This document shows, piece after piece, positions 50,848 through 58,514 of a DNA stretch of 64,000 bases (position 1 is its first letter; each line of letters begins with the position of its first letter). Location: positions 1,922,001 through 1,986,000 of the forward strand of contig NZ_AP031498.1 in NCBI RefSeq assembly GCF_042854845.1, read 5' to 3'. A program made the position numbers and the translations under genes. The notes below the pieces were generated by a model. The model was not told the DNA's origin. It was given only the letters and a program-made list of their open reading frames with translations, and did not search any database. This stretch comes from Maricurvus nonylphenolicus (lineage in GTDB: Bacteria; Pseudomonadota; Gammaproteobacteria; Pseudomonadales; Cellvibrionaceae).

Positions 50848-52149
50848 TTATATGTCCTTGGCCAAGCGTAAGCCGGTAAACTGCCAGCGCTGATGGGGGT
50901 AGAAGAAATTGCGGTAACTGGGGCGCAGTTGTTCTATGGGGGTCACACAGCTGCCGCCACGCAGAACAAACTGGTTCGACATAAATTTGCCGTTGTATTC
51001 ACCAATAGCACCTGCCGGGGCACGATAGCCGGGGTAGGGCGAATAGGCACTGCGGGTCCACTCCCACACATCACCGTAAAGCTGTTGCATGCCGGACAGT
51101 TGTGCCGCCTGTGGTAACCACTGTTCCTTTTCCTGAAAATTACCCTTAATGGGATGTCGGGTCGCGACCATTTCCCATTCCTGTTCGGTGGGCAGACGGG
51201 CATCGGCCCAGGTGGCATAGGCATCGGCTTCGTAGTAGCTGATGTGGCAGACCGGTGCATTCAGAACGATGGCATGGCGGCCATAGTGAGAAAACTGTAA
51301 CCACTGTCCACCTTCTTTTCCCCCATCTTCCTGCTCCCAGTAGAGTGGCGCTTGCCACTGCTGTTGCTGGCACTGATCCCAACCATCGGATAGCCACAGC
51401 GTTGAGGTGTGATAGCCGCCATCTTTGATAAACTCGAGCCATTCACCGTTTGTGATAGGGCGATTAGCTATCGCGAAGGCGGGCAAATAGCTTTGGTGAC
51501 GCGGGTATTCGCAATCAAAACTAAAGCCTTTACCTGTCGCACCTATCGTGTAAAGGCCTTCATCAAAGCTTTCAAAAGACAGGGGGATAGCCTGGCTAGT
51601 CGCAGTCTCTATTACGGGGCGCATGGGCGGATAGAGCTTATTAAATGACAGGGCATGCAGGATATCGGTCAGCATCAGTTCCTGGTGCTGCATCTCGTGG
51701 TGCAGACCAACTTCCAGGGTGCCCGTGATGACTTTCGCCTGATCAGGGTCAAACTCATTGAGTTTATCCAGCAGGTTACAAACGGCTTCGTCGATCGTTT
51801 GGCGATATTCTTGAACCTGTGACAAGGTGGGACGAGTTAATAAACCCCGCAGCGGACGCGCGTGTCGCTCACCGACATTGTTGTAGTAGGAGTTAAACAG
51901 GTAGTTAAATGTTGGATGAAATACGCGGTAATTGGGCGCATAGGGGAGCAATACAAATTGCTCGAAAAACCAGGTGGTGTGGGCCAGGTGCCATTTGGTG
52001 GGACTGGCATCGGGCATGGATTGTACGACCATGTCCTCGGCATCCAGACCCTGAGTTAAGCGCAGGCTTTGTTGCCGGCGTTCAATATAACGATCTTTAA
52101 AACAAGTGCTCTTATCCGCTGCCTTGCTTTCTATCATGCTGTTTTCCAT
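50848..52149 (-). CDS. egtB: ergothioneine biosynthesis protein EgtB
   Basis: This 433-aa non-heme iron sulfoxide synthase joins a thiol donor to hercynine. The N-terminal DinB-like helical domain has HLAHTTWFFEQF and HHEMQHQEL, which supply the iron-binding histidines. The C-terminal formylglycine-generating-enzyme-like domain contains YEADAYATWADARLPTEQEWE and QFVLRGGSC. No egtA or egtC is seen nearby, as is common outside actinobacteria where cysteine can be used directly; the C-S lyase is not recognised here. It is first in the egtB-egtD-phzF unit, with a divergent lysR gene. Confidence 0.95.
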   Translation of the reverse strand: MENSMIESKAADKSTCFKDRYIERRQQSLRLTQGLDAEDMVVQSMPDASPTKWHLAHTTWFFEQFVLLPYAPNYRVFHPTFNYLFNSYYNNVGERHARPLRGLLTRPTLSQVQEYRQTIDEAVCNLLDKLNEFDPDQAKVITGTLEVGLHHEMQHQELMLTDILHALSFNKLYPPMRPVIETATSQAIPLSFESFDEGLYTIGATGKGFSFDCEYPRHQSYLPAFAIANRPITNGEWLEFIKDGGYHTSTLWLSDGWDQCQQQQWQAPLYWEQEDGGKEGGQWLQFSHYGRHAIVLNAPVCHISYYEADAYATWADARLPTEQEWEMVATRHPIKGNFQEKEQWLPQAAQLSGMQQLYGDVWEWTRSAYSPYPGYRAPAGAIGEYNGKFMSNQFVLRGGSCVTPIEQLRPSYRNFFYPHQRWQFTGLRLAKDI

Positions 52150-52180
52150 TCCCCTGATGAAGCTCCTGTTTTTGTTTTTC

Positions 52181-52265
52181 TGTCACAGTTCGCGACGAGT
52201 CTAGAGCTTGCCCGTATCCCTGAATAGCCTCAATATATGCAAAGGAGCTTTGCAATTATGTGACA
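52181..52265. promoter_or_regulatory. nested inverted repeats in the egtB/lysR divergent region
   Basis: TGCAAAG-GAG-CTTTGCA (52238-52254) is a perfect inverted repeat containing T-N11-A, the LysR-box pattern. An outer pair TGTCACA (52181-52187) and TGTGACA (52259-52265) encloses it. It is probably the binding site of the adjacent LysR protein. Confidence 0.55.
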
Positions 52266-52303
52266 CTTGGATACCAGTGTAGTCAAAAAATCAGGAGAGA
52301 GAT

Positions 52304-53200
52304 GTGGATTGGTCGGACCTTCAGTACTTTATCGCGCTTGCCGAAGAGGGATCGGTACGTACGGCAGCACAAAAGTTGAAGGTGAGCCATTCAACCATTT
52401 CACGGCGTATATCCGCATTGGAAAGTGATTTGGGCGTGCGATTGTTTGATCGTTTACCCAGTGGTTACCAGCTGACGGAAGAAGGGCAGAGTATTCTGGC
52501 CGATGTCGCCGATATCAAAAGCCGCGTAAATAACCTGGAGTTGCGCATTTCCGGGCAGGATGACAGATTGTGCGGGCCTTTACGGGTAACCATGCCGGAT
52601 ATTGTCGCTTGCCAGGCGTTGATGCCCTATATCGTGAGCTTTACCCAGGATTATCCGGATATTGAGTTGGACATTATCGCCACCTCGGAGCGTTTGAGTC
52701 TGGATCAGCGTGAGGCAGACATTGCAATTCGCATCACCGATAAACCGCCGGAAAATATGGTGGGGCGTCGTGTGGGTGTATTTCGCCGCGCAAACTATGT
52801 CTCAAAAGACTACTTGAACAAAATCCCGCTGGATAAACTGGGCGAACAGGCCTGTTGGATAGGCTGGGATGACGATATTGCTTTTCCCGACTGGGTAAAG
52901 ACCAGTGCTTACCCGGACATTCCTGCCCTGCACAACTTTCCCGATGCTCTGCTGCAAGTCTCTGCGGTAAAGGAAGGCTTGGGGATAGCCATGATGCCCT
53001 GTTTTATTGCCGATCAGGAGCCTAACCTGGTTCGTGTGCCTGATGATCGCAGTGAAGATGCCTATGAATTGTGGCTGTTTACTCATCAGGACTTGCGTCA
53101 TTCCTCCAAAGTGAAAGCCTTTATGGCTGCGATGGTAGAAGCGTTTCAACAGTTGGAGCCCTTGTTACAAGGGCAAACCTACCAGCATCCTGAAGCCTGA
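52304..53200 (+). CDS. LysR family regulator
   Basis: This 298-aa LysR-type protein has an N-terminal winged helix (DLQYFIALAEEGSVRTAAQKL; SHSTISRRISALESDLGVRLF) and a substrate-binding domain with PDIVACQALMPYIVSF. It is transcribed away from egtB with a palindromic LysR-type site between, so it is likely to control the ergothioneine operon and itself. The start is read at the GTG 52304 behind GGAGAGAGA. Confidence 0.9.
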   Translation: MDWSDLQYFIALAEEGSVRTAAQKLKVSHSTISRRISALESDLGVRLFDRLPSGYQLTEEGQSILADVADIKSRVNNLELRISGQDDRLCGPLRVTMPDIVACQALMPYIVSFTQDYPDIELDIIATSERLSLDQREADIAIRITDKPPENMVGRRVGVFRRANYVSKDYLNKIPLDKLGEQACWIGWDDDIAFPDWVKTSAYPDIPALHNFPDALLQVSAVKEGLGIAMMPCFIADQEPNLVRVPDDRSEDAYELWLFTHQDLRHSSKVKAFMAAMVEAFQQLEPLLQGQTYQHPEA

Positions 53201-53287
53201 TAAGGGTGGGGTGGATGTACATAATCTAAGGGTCAAATTACCCCGCGGTTGACAGGATTCAGCCGTAGTGAGACTATTTCCTTAGAA

Positions 53288-53305
53288 TTGTAACGATCGA
53301 TACAA
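53288..53305. promoter_or_regulatory. TetR-type 18-bp palindrome before tetR
   Basis: TTGTAACGATCGATACAA is a near-perfect palindrome 38 bp before the TetR gene. The same sequence with one change stands at 45704 before the FATP-type acyl-CoA synthetase gene, defining a probable two-site regulon. Confidence 0.7.
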
Positions 53306-53342
53306 AACTAAGCAGTCAGGTATTTACTGGGAGATAACCTCC

Positions 53343-53933
53343 ATGGCTAGACCCAAAAATTATGATCAGGATCAGGTGCTGACCCAGGCCATGCTCACCT
53401 TTTGGTTTAAGGGTTATGAAGCAACGGGTATGCGCGATCTGGAAGCTGCCACTGGGCTGAAATCCAGCAGTCTGTACAACAGCTTCGGCAGTAAGGAAGC
53501 GATTTTTGTCCAGGTGCTGGAGTTTTATATCTGCCGAGTGATTGAATCGCGGATGGATACCTATTTGGCTCAAGAGGATCCAATCGCGGCAATTGAGGAC
53601 TTCTTCACTTCCTGTTTTACCGATCTGCCCAAGGATGTGCAGGGCATTTCCTGTTTAATGGCGAATACCCTCGCTGAATTGGCAGATAAAAATGAGGCTG
53701 TGCGTAACGTCATAAAAATCGGACAACGCAAAATTACGCGTCGCTTTACTGACGTTATCGATAGGGCCAAAACCCAAGGACGAATTGCAGACGATGTGGA
53801 TACCACCATTTTAGCGGATCAATTGTTGATATCCCTTAACGGTTTATTAGTGACCTCAAAATTGGTGAAGAACAAAAAACAGATGGTTAGCGCCTGTAAA
53901 CAATCCCTGGGATTTTTACTGCGAGCGAGCTAG
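53343..53933 (+). CDS. TetR family regulator
   Basis: This 196-aa protein has the TetR DNA-binding domain (ARPKNYDQDQVLTQAMLTFW; LEAATGLKSSSLYNSFGSKE) and a TetR_C domain with CFTDLPKDVQGISCLMANTL, as in the subgroup that senses electrophiles or lipids. It is followed by a glutathione-S-transferase-like gene 39 bp later, a likely target. A palindrome in front of it recurs before the acyl-CoA synthetase operon at 45.7 kb. Confidence 0.9.
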   Translation: MARPKNYDQDQVLTQAMLTFWFKGYEATGMRDLEAATGLKSSSLYNSFGSKEAIFVQVLEFYICRVIESRMDTYLAQEDPIAAIEDFFTSCFTDLPKDVQGISCLMANTLAELADKNEAVRNVIKIGQRKITRRFTDVIDRAKTQGRIADDVDTTILADQLLISLNGLLVTSKLVKNKKQMVSACKQSLGFLLRAS

Positions 53934-53972
53934 ATAAGTAAAAGATTAGAAATAGATGTGAGAGAGATAACT

Positions 53973-55211
53973 ATGAGTGAATCAATACCGGGAAATATTC
54001 GCCAGGAACAAAAAGCAATAGCGGATGCCCGCGAGCTGAAACCGGGACAGGAAAACTTCTACCGTATTTGGCAGGACTATACCTCACCGTACTCATACAA
54101 GGTGATGACCTATATGAACTACAAGGGTATCCCTTACAAACGTATGCAAGCCAATATGGATATTTATATGGGGGAGATTGTTGAGCTGGTCGGCCAAACG
54201 ATTATCCCTGTGATCCTGACGCCGGATGATCAAGTGATGCAGGATTCAACCCCGATGCTGGAATGGTTTGAATCTGAATTTACCGACAAACCTGCGATCC
54301 CTGAAGATGAGCGTCTGGCTTTTATGATGTGGTTGCTGGAAGAATTTGCCGATGAATATCTGCCACGCCTGCATATGCACACCCGCTGGGGCAATGAACA
54401 AAACCGCAATACCATGAGCCACCGTATTGCCCGCGGTATGAGTTACGGCAAGGCCGATGTGCAGGCAAAAGACCTGGCGCCGTTTTTGTTGGAGCGTCAG
54501 TCCGGTTTTGATCAGCACCTGGGGTTGGCCGGCGATGAGGTACGCAGCAATATCGATAAACAAATTCTCGATCTGCTGGCCATTTTGGAAGAGCACTTTA
54601 CCCACTATCAATACCTGCTGGGCTTTAAACCGTCTCTGGCTGACTTTGCGATGTATGGACCTCTGCGTGCGCATCTGTACAACGATCCACAGTCCAACGA
54701 AATTATGGAAGTCAATGCACCGCGCACCTGTCGCTGGATGGATACTATCAGTGAGCTGGGGGATACCCGGGGTTGTGTTGGGCAAACCGAATTTGGTGAC
54801 TGGATTGATCTGGATGCAGGTGTACCGGATTCATTAGCCCGCTTACTGGCGTTCGCTGGCAAGACGTATATTCCCTTTGGCAAGGCCTGTGCTATGGCAG
54901 GTAAACAAAAAGAGAAGAGCTTCAGCGTTGAAATTGATGGCGTGAGTGCCGGTTTTTCGACTCACCAGTACCGCGTCTGGTCCTTTGAGCAATTACAGCT
55001 GCGCTACCAGGATTTGAGTGATAGTGCTAAAGTCGAGCTGGAAGGCGTGCTTGTTACTGCTGGCGTTCTGCCAGAGCTGATGGCTGATGAGATCTACCAT
55101 AATGGACTGTTTGATGGCTTTACTCCGCCCTTTATTAAGGACGGGGTCTGTGATGCCCGCATCAAACATATCAAGGAAAAAGCGCTGAAGCAGCAGGTTG
55201 AGAACGCTTAA
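53973..55211 (+). CDS. glutathione S-transferase family protein (long form)
   Basis: This 412-aa protein has an N-terminal thioredoxin-like GST domain (about 30-110; TSPYSYKVMTYMNYKGIPYK, then IIPVILTPDDQVMQDST and a SNAIL-like stretch) and a C-terminal helical domain. An additional C-terminal region of about 130 residues is not found in ordinary GSTs (about 210 aa). ATG 53973 is preferred, with GAGAGA before it. It is co-directional with the TetR gene and probably belongs to its regulon. It is likely a detoxification or lipid-linked GST of unknown substrate. An inverted repeat follows the gene. Confidence 0.82.
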   Translation: MSESIPGNIRQEQKAIADARELKPGQENFYRIWQDYTSPYSYKVMTYMNYKGIPYKRMQANMDIYMGEIVELVGQTIIPVILTPDDQVMQDSTPMLEWFESEFTDKPAIPEDERLAFMMWLLEEFADEYLPRLHMHTRWGNEQNRNTMSHRIARGMSYGKADVQAKDLAPFLLERQSGFDQHLGLAGDEVRSNIDKQILDLLAILEEHFTHYQYLLGFKPSLADFAMYGPLRAHLYNDPQSNEIMEVNAPRTCRWMDTISELGDTRGCVGQTEFGDWIDLDAGVPDSLARLLAFAGKTYIPFGKACAMAGKQKEKSFSVEIDGVSAGFSTHQYRVWSFEQLQLRYQDLSDSAKVELEGVLVTAGVLPELMADEIYHNGLFDGFTPPFIKDGVCDARIKHIKEKALKQQVENA

Positions 55212-55239
55212 GGTTTACCTTTACCCATCCTCCCTTGGC

Positions 55240-55286
55240 TAATCCTGCTGGAAACGTAAGAAATTACGCGATCGTGCAGGATTAGT
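55240..55286 (+). terminator. large hairpin behind the GST gene
   Basis: CTAATCCTGC (55240-55249) is perfectly inverted as GCAGGATTAG (55277-55286). Inside lies a smaller stem CGTAA-GAAA-TTACG. TCCCTTTTG follows. A terminator is the simplest reading; a REP-like element is possible. Confidence 0.5.
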
Positions 55287-55357
55287 CCCTTTTGTAGGCC
55301 ATCAATATGTTATCCTCCGTCCCCGTTTTTACTCAGGACGTAATGAGATAACCCACG

Positions 55358-56548
55358 ATGACTATAGATGCCCCGCATATTGAGCACCTAAACCGTATTT
55401 TGCCCGAAGAACCCCTGTTGATGATGGGAGCCGGTCCGGTTCCTATTCCTGCACCGGTGGCGGCGGCAAACGGTATTGTCATCAATCACCTGGGTGACAC
55501 CATGGGCCGGATCATCGATCAGGTCAAACGCATGGGGCGTTATATTTTCCAGACCGAATCCGAATGGATTGTCGGTGTTGCAGGCCCCGGTTCGGCGGCC
55601 ATGGAAATGGCGGTAGCCAACCTGGTATGGCCAGGCACCAAGGTGGTGAGCATTTGTAATGGCTTTTTCTCGACGCGCTTGTCGGAAATGGCCATCCGCA
55701 ACGGTGCTGATGTTGAGATTATGCAGGTGGCAGACGGCGAAGCCGCCGATCCTGCCCAGGTAGAGGCCGCACTAAAACAGCATCGCCCGCAGGTATTGAC
55801 CCTGGTGCAGGGGGAAACCTCCAATACGACCTGTAACCAGTCGCTGGCCGAGATCGCAGCCATTGCCAAACGCTATGACTGCCTGGTGGTGGTCGATGCG
55901 GTGTGTACCCTGAGTACCATGCCGTTATTAATGGATGAATGGGGCATTGATGCCGTGATTACCGGTGGTCAGAAGGGCTTGAGCTCTATTCCCGGCGTTT
56001 CCCTGGTGGCCTTCTCTGATCAGGCCTGGGAGCGGGTTACCAATCGCCCGGAGCCCATGCGCCACTGGACCCTGGATGCCACCCTGGCAACCAATTTCTG
56101 GCACAAGAACTCCTACCACTACACCGCACCGGTATCCGGCTTGCTGGCCCTGCATGAGGCCATGCGTTTGGTGTGTGAGGAAACCCTGCCCAAGCGTTTT
56201 GAGCGTCATCGTGCGTCCTCTATTGCCTTGCAGGCGGGTATCGAGGGATTAGGTCTGGAGCTATACGTTAAGCCGGAAGCACGCTTGAATTCGGTAGTGG
56301 GTATTCAGTTGCCTTCCGGGCTGGAGGCCACAGACGTTTGCGCCCATATCTCCAAGCACTACCGGGTTGAGATTGCCGGCTCCTTTGGCCCGCCGATTGT
56401 GCGTATTGGTCAGATGGGGGAGCAGTGCCGTGCCCATAACCTGTTCCGTACCTTGCACGCCTTTGGTTCCACCTTTAAGGCGCTGGGGGTGGCGGTTGAT
56501 GTACCTGCCGGTATGGCGGAATTGGAGAACCAGCTGCAGAATAGCTAA
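55358..56548 (+). CDS. class V aminotransferase (alanine-glyoxylate/serine-pyruvate type)
   Basis: This 396-aa PLP enzyme has GAGPVPIPAPV at the start of the fold, the PLP-contacting Asp in VVDAVCTLS, the Schiff-base lysine in TGGQKGLSSIPG, and RIGQMGEQCR, which provides the substrate-binding arginine. The family transfers the amino group of alanine or serine to glyoxylate or related keto acids, or acts as aspartate- or phosphonate-linked aminotransferases. It is monocistronic with a terminator directly after it. No specific substrate can be given. Confidence 0.88.
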   Translation: MTIDAPHIEHLNRILPEEPLLMMGAGPVPIPAPVAAANGIVINHLGDTMGRIIDQVKRMGRYIFQTESEWIVGVAGPGSAAMEMAVANLVWPGTKVVSICNGFFSTRLSEMAIRNGADVEIMQVADGEAADPAQVEAALKQHRPQVLTLVQGETSNTTCNQSLAEIAAIAKRYDCLVVVDAVCTLSTMPLLMDEWGIDAVITGGQKGLSSIPGVSLVAFSDQAWERVTNRPEPMRHWTLDATLATNFWHKNSYHYTAPVSGLLALHEAMRLVCEETLPKRFERHRASSIALQAGIEGLGLELYVKPEARLNSVVGIQLPSGLEATDVCAHISKHYRVEIAGSFGPPIVRIGQMGEQCRAHNLFRTLHAFGSTFKALGVAVDVPAGMAELENQLQNS

Positions 56549-56562
56549 GTCTGCAGTGCAAT

Positions 56563-56590
56563 AAAAAAGCAGCCATTGGCTGCTTTTTTT
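56563..56590. terminator. bidirectional rho-independent terminator
   Basis: AAAAAAGCAGCC, loop ATT, GGCTGC and a T-run form a symmetrical hairpin between the convergent aminotransferase gene and the DUF3127 gene. Both strands end in U-runs, so it should stop both transcripts. Confidence 0.9.
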
Positions 56591-56608
56591 GTGTCTATAA
56601 CCTGAGCG

Positions 56609-57025
56609 TTAGAACGGCAGCTCATCGTCATAGGCGCCGCTGGCTTCCGGCGTATTGCCGTAGTCAGGTGCAGGCTCATTACCAAAGTCCGGCATACCAG
56701 GCGCTGCTTGCGGTTGGGCTTGTGCTGCCGGCTGGACACGCCAGGCTTGCAGGCTGTTAAAGCACTTCTCGCCGTTACCGTTGCCGGCCCACAGGCGACC
56801 CTGCAGGTTAAAGTGCACGATAATCTCGTCACCCAGGTTGTAGTTATCCATCAGGGCGCAGTTGTCTTTCACCAGCTCCAGATTGATGTAGTTGGGGTAG
56901 TTGCTGTTCTCACCGGGGCCAGTCAGCTTGATCACGAATTCACGCTTGGTAAAGCCGTTGTTGCCGTATTCGTTGGTGTGGCCAATGGAGTGGATTTCGC
57001 CCTGGATTTGAAAGCTTTGCGACAT
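56609..57025 (-). CDS. DUF3127 protein with SSB-like C-terminal tip
   Basis: This 138-aa protein of the DUF3127 family, a probable OB-fold (about 1-90), has aromatic and basic positions in HTNEYGNNGFTKREFVIKL and YPNYINLELVKDN. A Gln/Pro/Ala-rich linker (95-125) follows. The chain ends in YDDELPF, closely resembling the acidic tip DDDIPF of single-stranded DNA-binding protein, which recruits repair and replication proteins. Together these suggest a second SSB-like protein. The inference is from the C-terminal tip and linker; DUF3127 itself is uncharacterised. Confidence 0.85.
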   Translation of the reverse strand: MSQSFQIQGEIHSIGHTNEYGNNGFTKREFVIKLTGPGENSNYPNYINLELVKDNCALMDNYNLGDEIIVHFNLQGRLWAGNGNGEKCFNSLQAWRVQPAAQAQPQAAPGMPDFGNEPAPDYGNTPEASGAYDDELPF

Positions 57026-57161
57026 GCTGAATGTAGTCCTGTTTATTAGTCTGGCAAGGGGATGTTAAGAAGAGGGCTAGTTTAGCAGTTTGCTGATGGT
57101 GTTCGTAGGGGCTAACGCGATAGAATAGGGCACAGCTAATCTGATGTTGATTGACCCTTCT

Positions 57162-57539
57162 ATGACCGAAATACAGCGCAATAACCCCCTGCATGGCGTA
57201 AAGCTTGAGGCTTTGTTAACCGAATTGGTAGAGCACTACGGCTGGGATGTACTGGCAGACGCCATCAACATCAACTGCTTTAAAAGTAACCCCAGCATCA
57301 AATCCAGTCTTAAATTCCTGCGCCGTACCGATTGGGCGCGGGAGAAGGTCGAAAGCTTCTATTTATACAAGTACAAGAGCCTGCCGCGGCCCAACGATGA
57401 GCAATATGAGCTACCGCCCCGTGACCGCATTGTGCCCATGGATCAACAACCCGGCGAGCCCGCTAAAATCAAGCCTAAAGCCAAATCTGCGGCAAAAAAA
57501 TCCAGTGTTGATGTATACGCCAAGTGGCGTAAGGATTAA
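57162..57539 (+). CDS. VF530 family (DUF2132) DNA-binding protein
   Basis: This 125-aa protein has the VF530 fold (about 5-75; NNPLHGVKLEALLTELVEHYG and CFKSNPSIKSSLKFLRRTDW AREKVE), known from a Vibrio structure, followed by a lysine/proline-rich basic tail (KPKAKSAAKKS). The tail is longer than in the minimal family and could add non-specific nucleic-acid binding. ATG 57162 is chosen because it gives the family N-terminus. It is divergent from the DUF3127 gene at 57025, with only about 140 bp between. Confidence 0.85.
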   Translation: MTEIQRNNPLHGVKLEALLTELVEHYGWDVLADAININCFKSNPSIKSSLKFLRRTDWAREKVESFYLYKYKSLPRPNDEQYELPPRDRIVPMDQQPGEPAKIKPKAKSAAKKSSVDVYAKWRKD

Positions 57540-57653
57540 CGCAGACCTATCCCCCCATCGACAATGGCCTGAACCCCAAATCTGAACCATACTGAGGATT
57601 ATTGTGCCTGCTTTAAGGTGTTCAGGCTGGTTGAACGATCTGCGGGGATTGGC

Positions 57654-58493
57654 ATGTTTAGGAATCTTATCAAGGGTTATCCCTGGGCCAGGGTCTGTTT
57701 TGGCTTTAGCCTCTTTTTCTCTCTGTTGTTGGTTGCTGGCACTGCTCAGGCCGTTGAATCCAAGAAGATTCGACTGTTAACCACATCGTCTACCTCCAAT
57801 TCCGGCTTAATGGCTATCCTCAAACCGGCCTTTGAGGCTAAAACAGGCTACCGCTTAGAGGTCGAGGCCTTTGGTACGGGGTGGGCGTTACGTATGGCGG
57901 CGGTGGGCAAGGCTGACGTTATCATTACCCATGCACCTGCGGCAGAGAAGGGCTTTATGGCCGCCGGCTTTGGCCATGAGCGTCACTATGTGATGCGCAA
58001 CGCCTTTGTCATTGTTGGCCCAGCCAGTGACCCCGCGGGTATTAGAGACAGTGGTGATGCCAAGTCGGCCTTACGCCGTATTGCCGAAACTAAGTCGGCG
58101 TTTATTTCCCGTGGTGATGATAGTGGTACCCATAAGAAGGAACTTGATCTGTGGGAGTCCGCAGGCCTGGAGCCCTTTGGCGGCTGGTACGTCGAGTATG
58201 GTCATAACATGGGTAAGACCCTGCGTCATGCCAATGAGCAACAAGCCTACACGCTGGTGGATAACGGCACCTGGCTGGCCAAGCGCGATAACCTGAAGTT
58301 GCAACAGCTGTATCAGGGAGAAGACTCTCTCAACAATCCCTACCATGTGATTTCGATCAGCCCCAAATTGCATCCCGACAATAATCACAAAGGGGCCAGT
58401 GCATTTGTTAAATGGCTGTTATCTGACGAAGCTCAACGTTTGATTGGTGACTATAAAGTCGATAACGAAGTGCTGTTTATGCCTGCGCGCTAA
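57654..58493 (+). CDS. TupA-like periplasmic binding protein linked to a histidine kinase
   Basis: This 279-aa protein has a Sec signal peptide (cleavage near AQA-VES) and follows the tungstate/molybdate-binding TupA family: TTSSTSNSGLMAILKPAFEAKTG, then FGTGWALRMAAVGKADVIITH, YVMRNAFVIVGPASDPAGI and SRGDDSGTHKKE. These serine- and threonine-rich loops bind oxyanions in relatives. No tupB or tupC transporter gene follows. Instead a hybrid sensor kinase begins 21 bp downstream, so the protein may deliver ligand to the kinase sensor domain (inference). A GTG 36 bp upstream is in frame but less likely. Confidence 0.85.
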   Translation: MFRNLIKGYPWARVCFGFSLFFSLLLVAGTAQAVESKKIRLLTTSSTSNSGLMAILKPAFEAKTGYRLEVEAFGTGWALRMAAVGKADVIITHAPAAEKGFMAAGFGHERHYVMRNAFVIVGPASDPAGIRDSGDAKSALRRIAETKSAFISRGDDSGTHKKELDLWESAGLEPFGGWYVEYGHNMGKTLRHANEQQAYTLVDNGTWLAKRDNLKLQQLYQGEDSLNNPYHVISISPKLHPDNNHKGASAFVKWLLSDEAQRLIGDYKVDNEVLFMPAR

Positions 58494-58514
58494 TGGTCTG
58501 GGGTGCTATACCCG

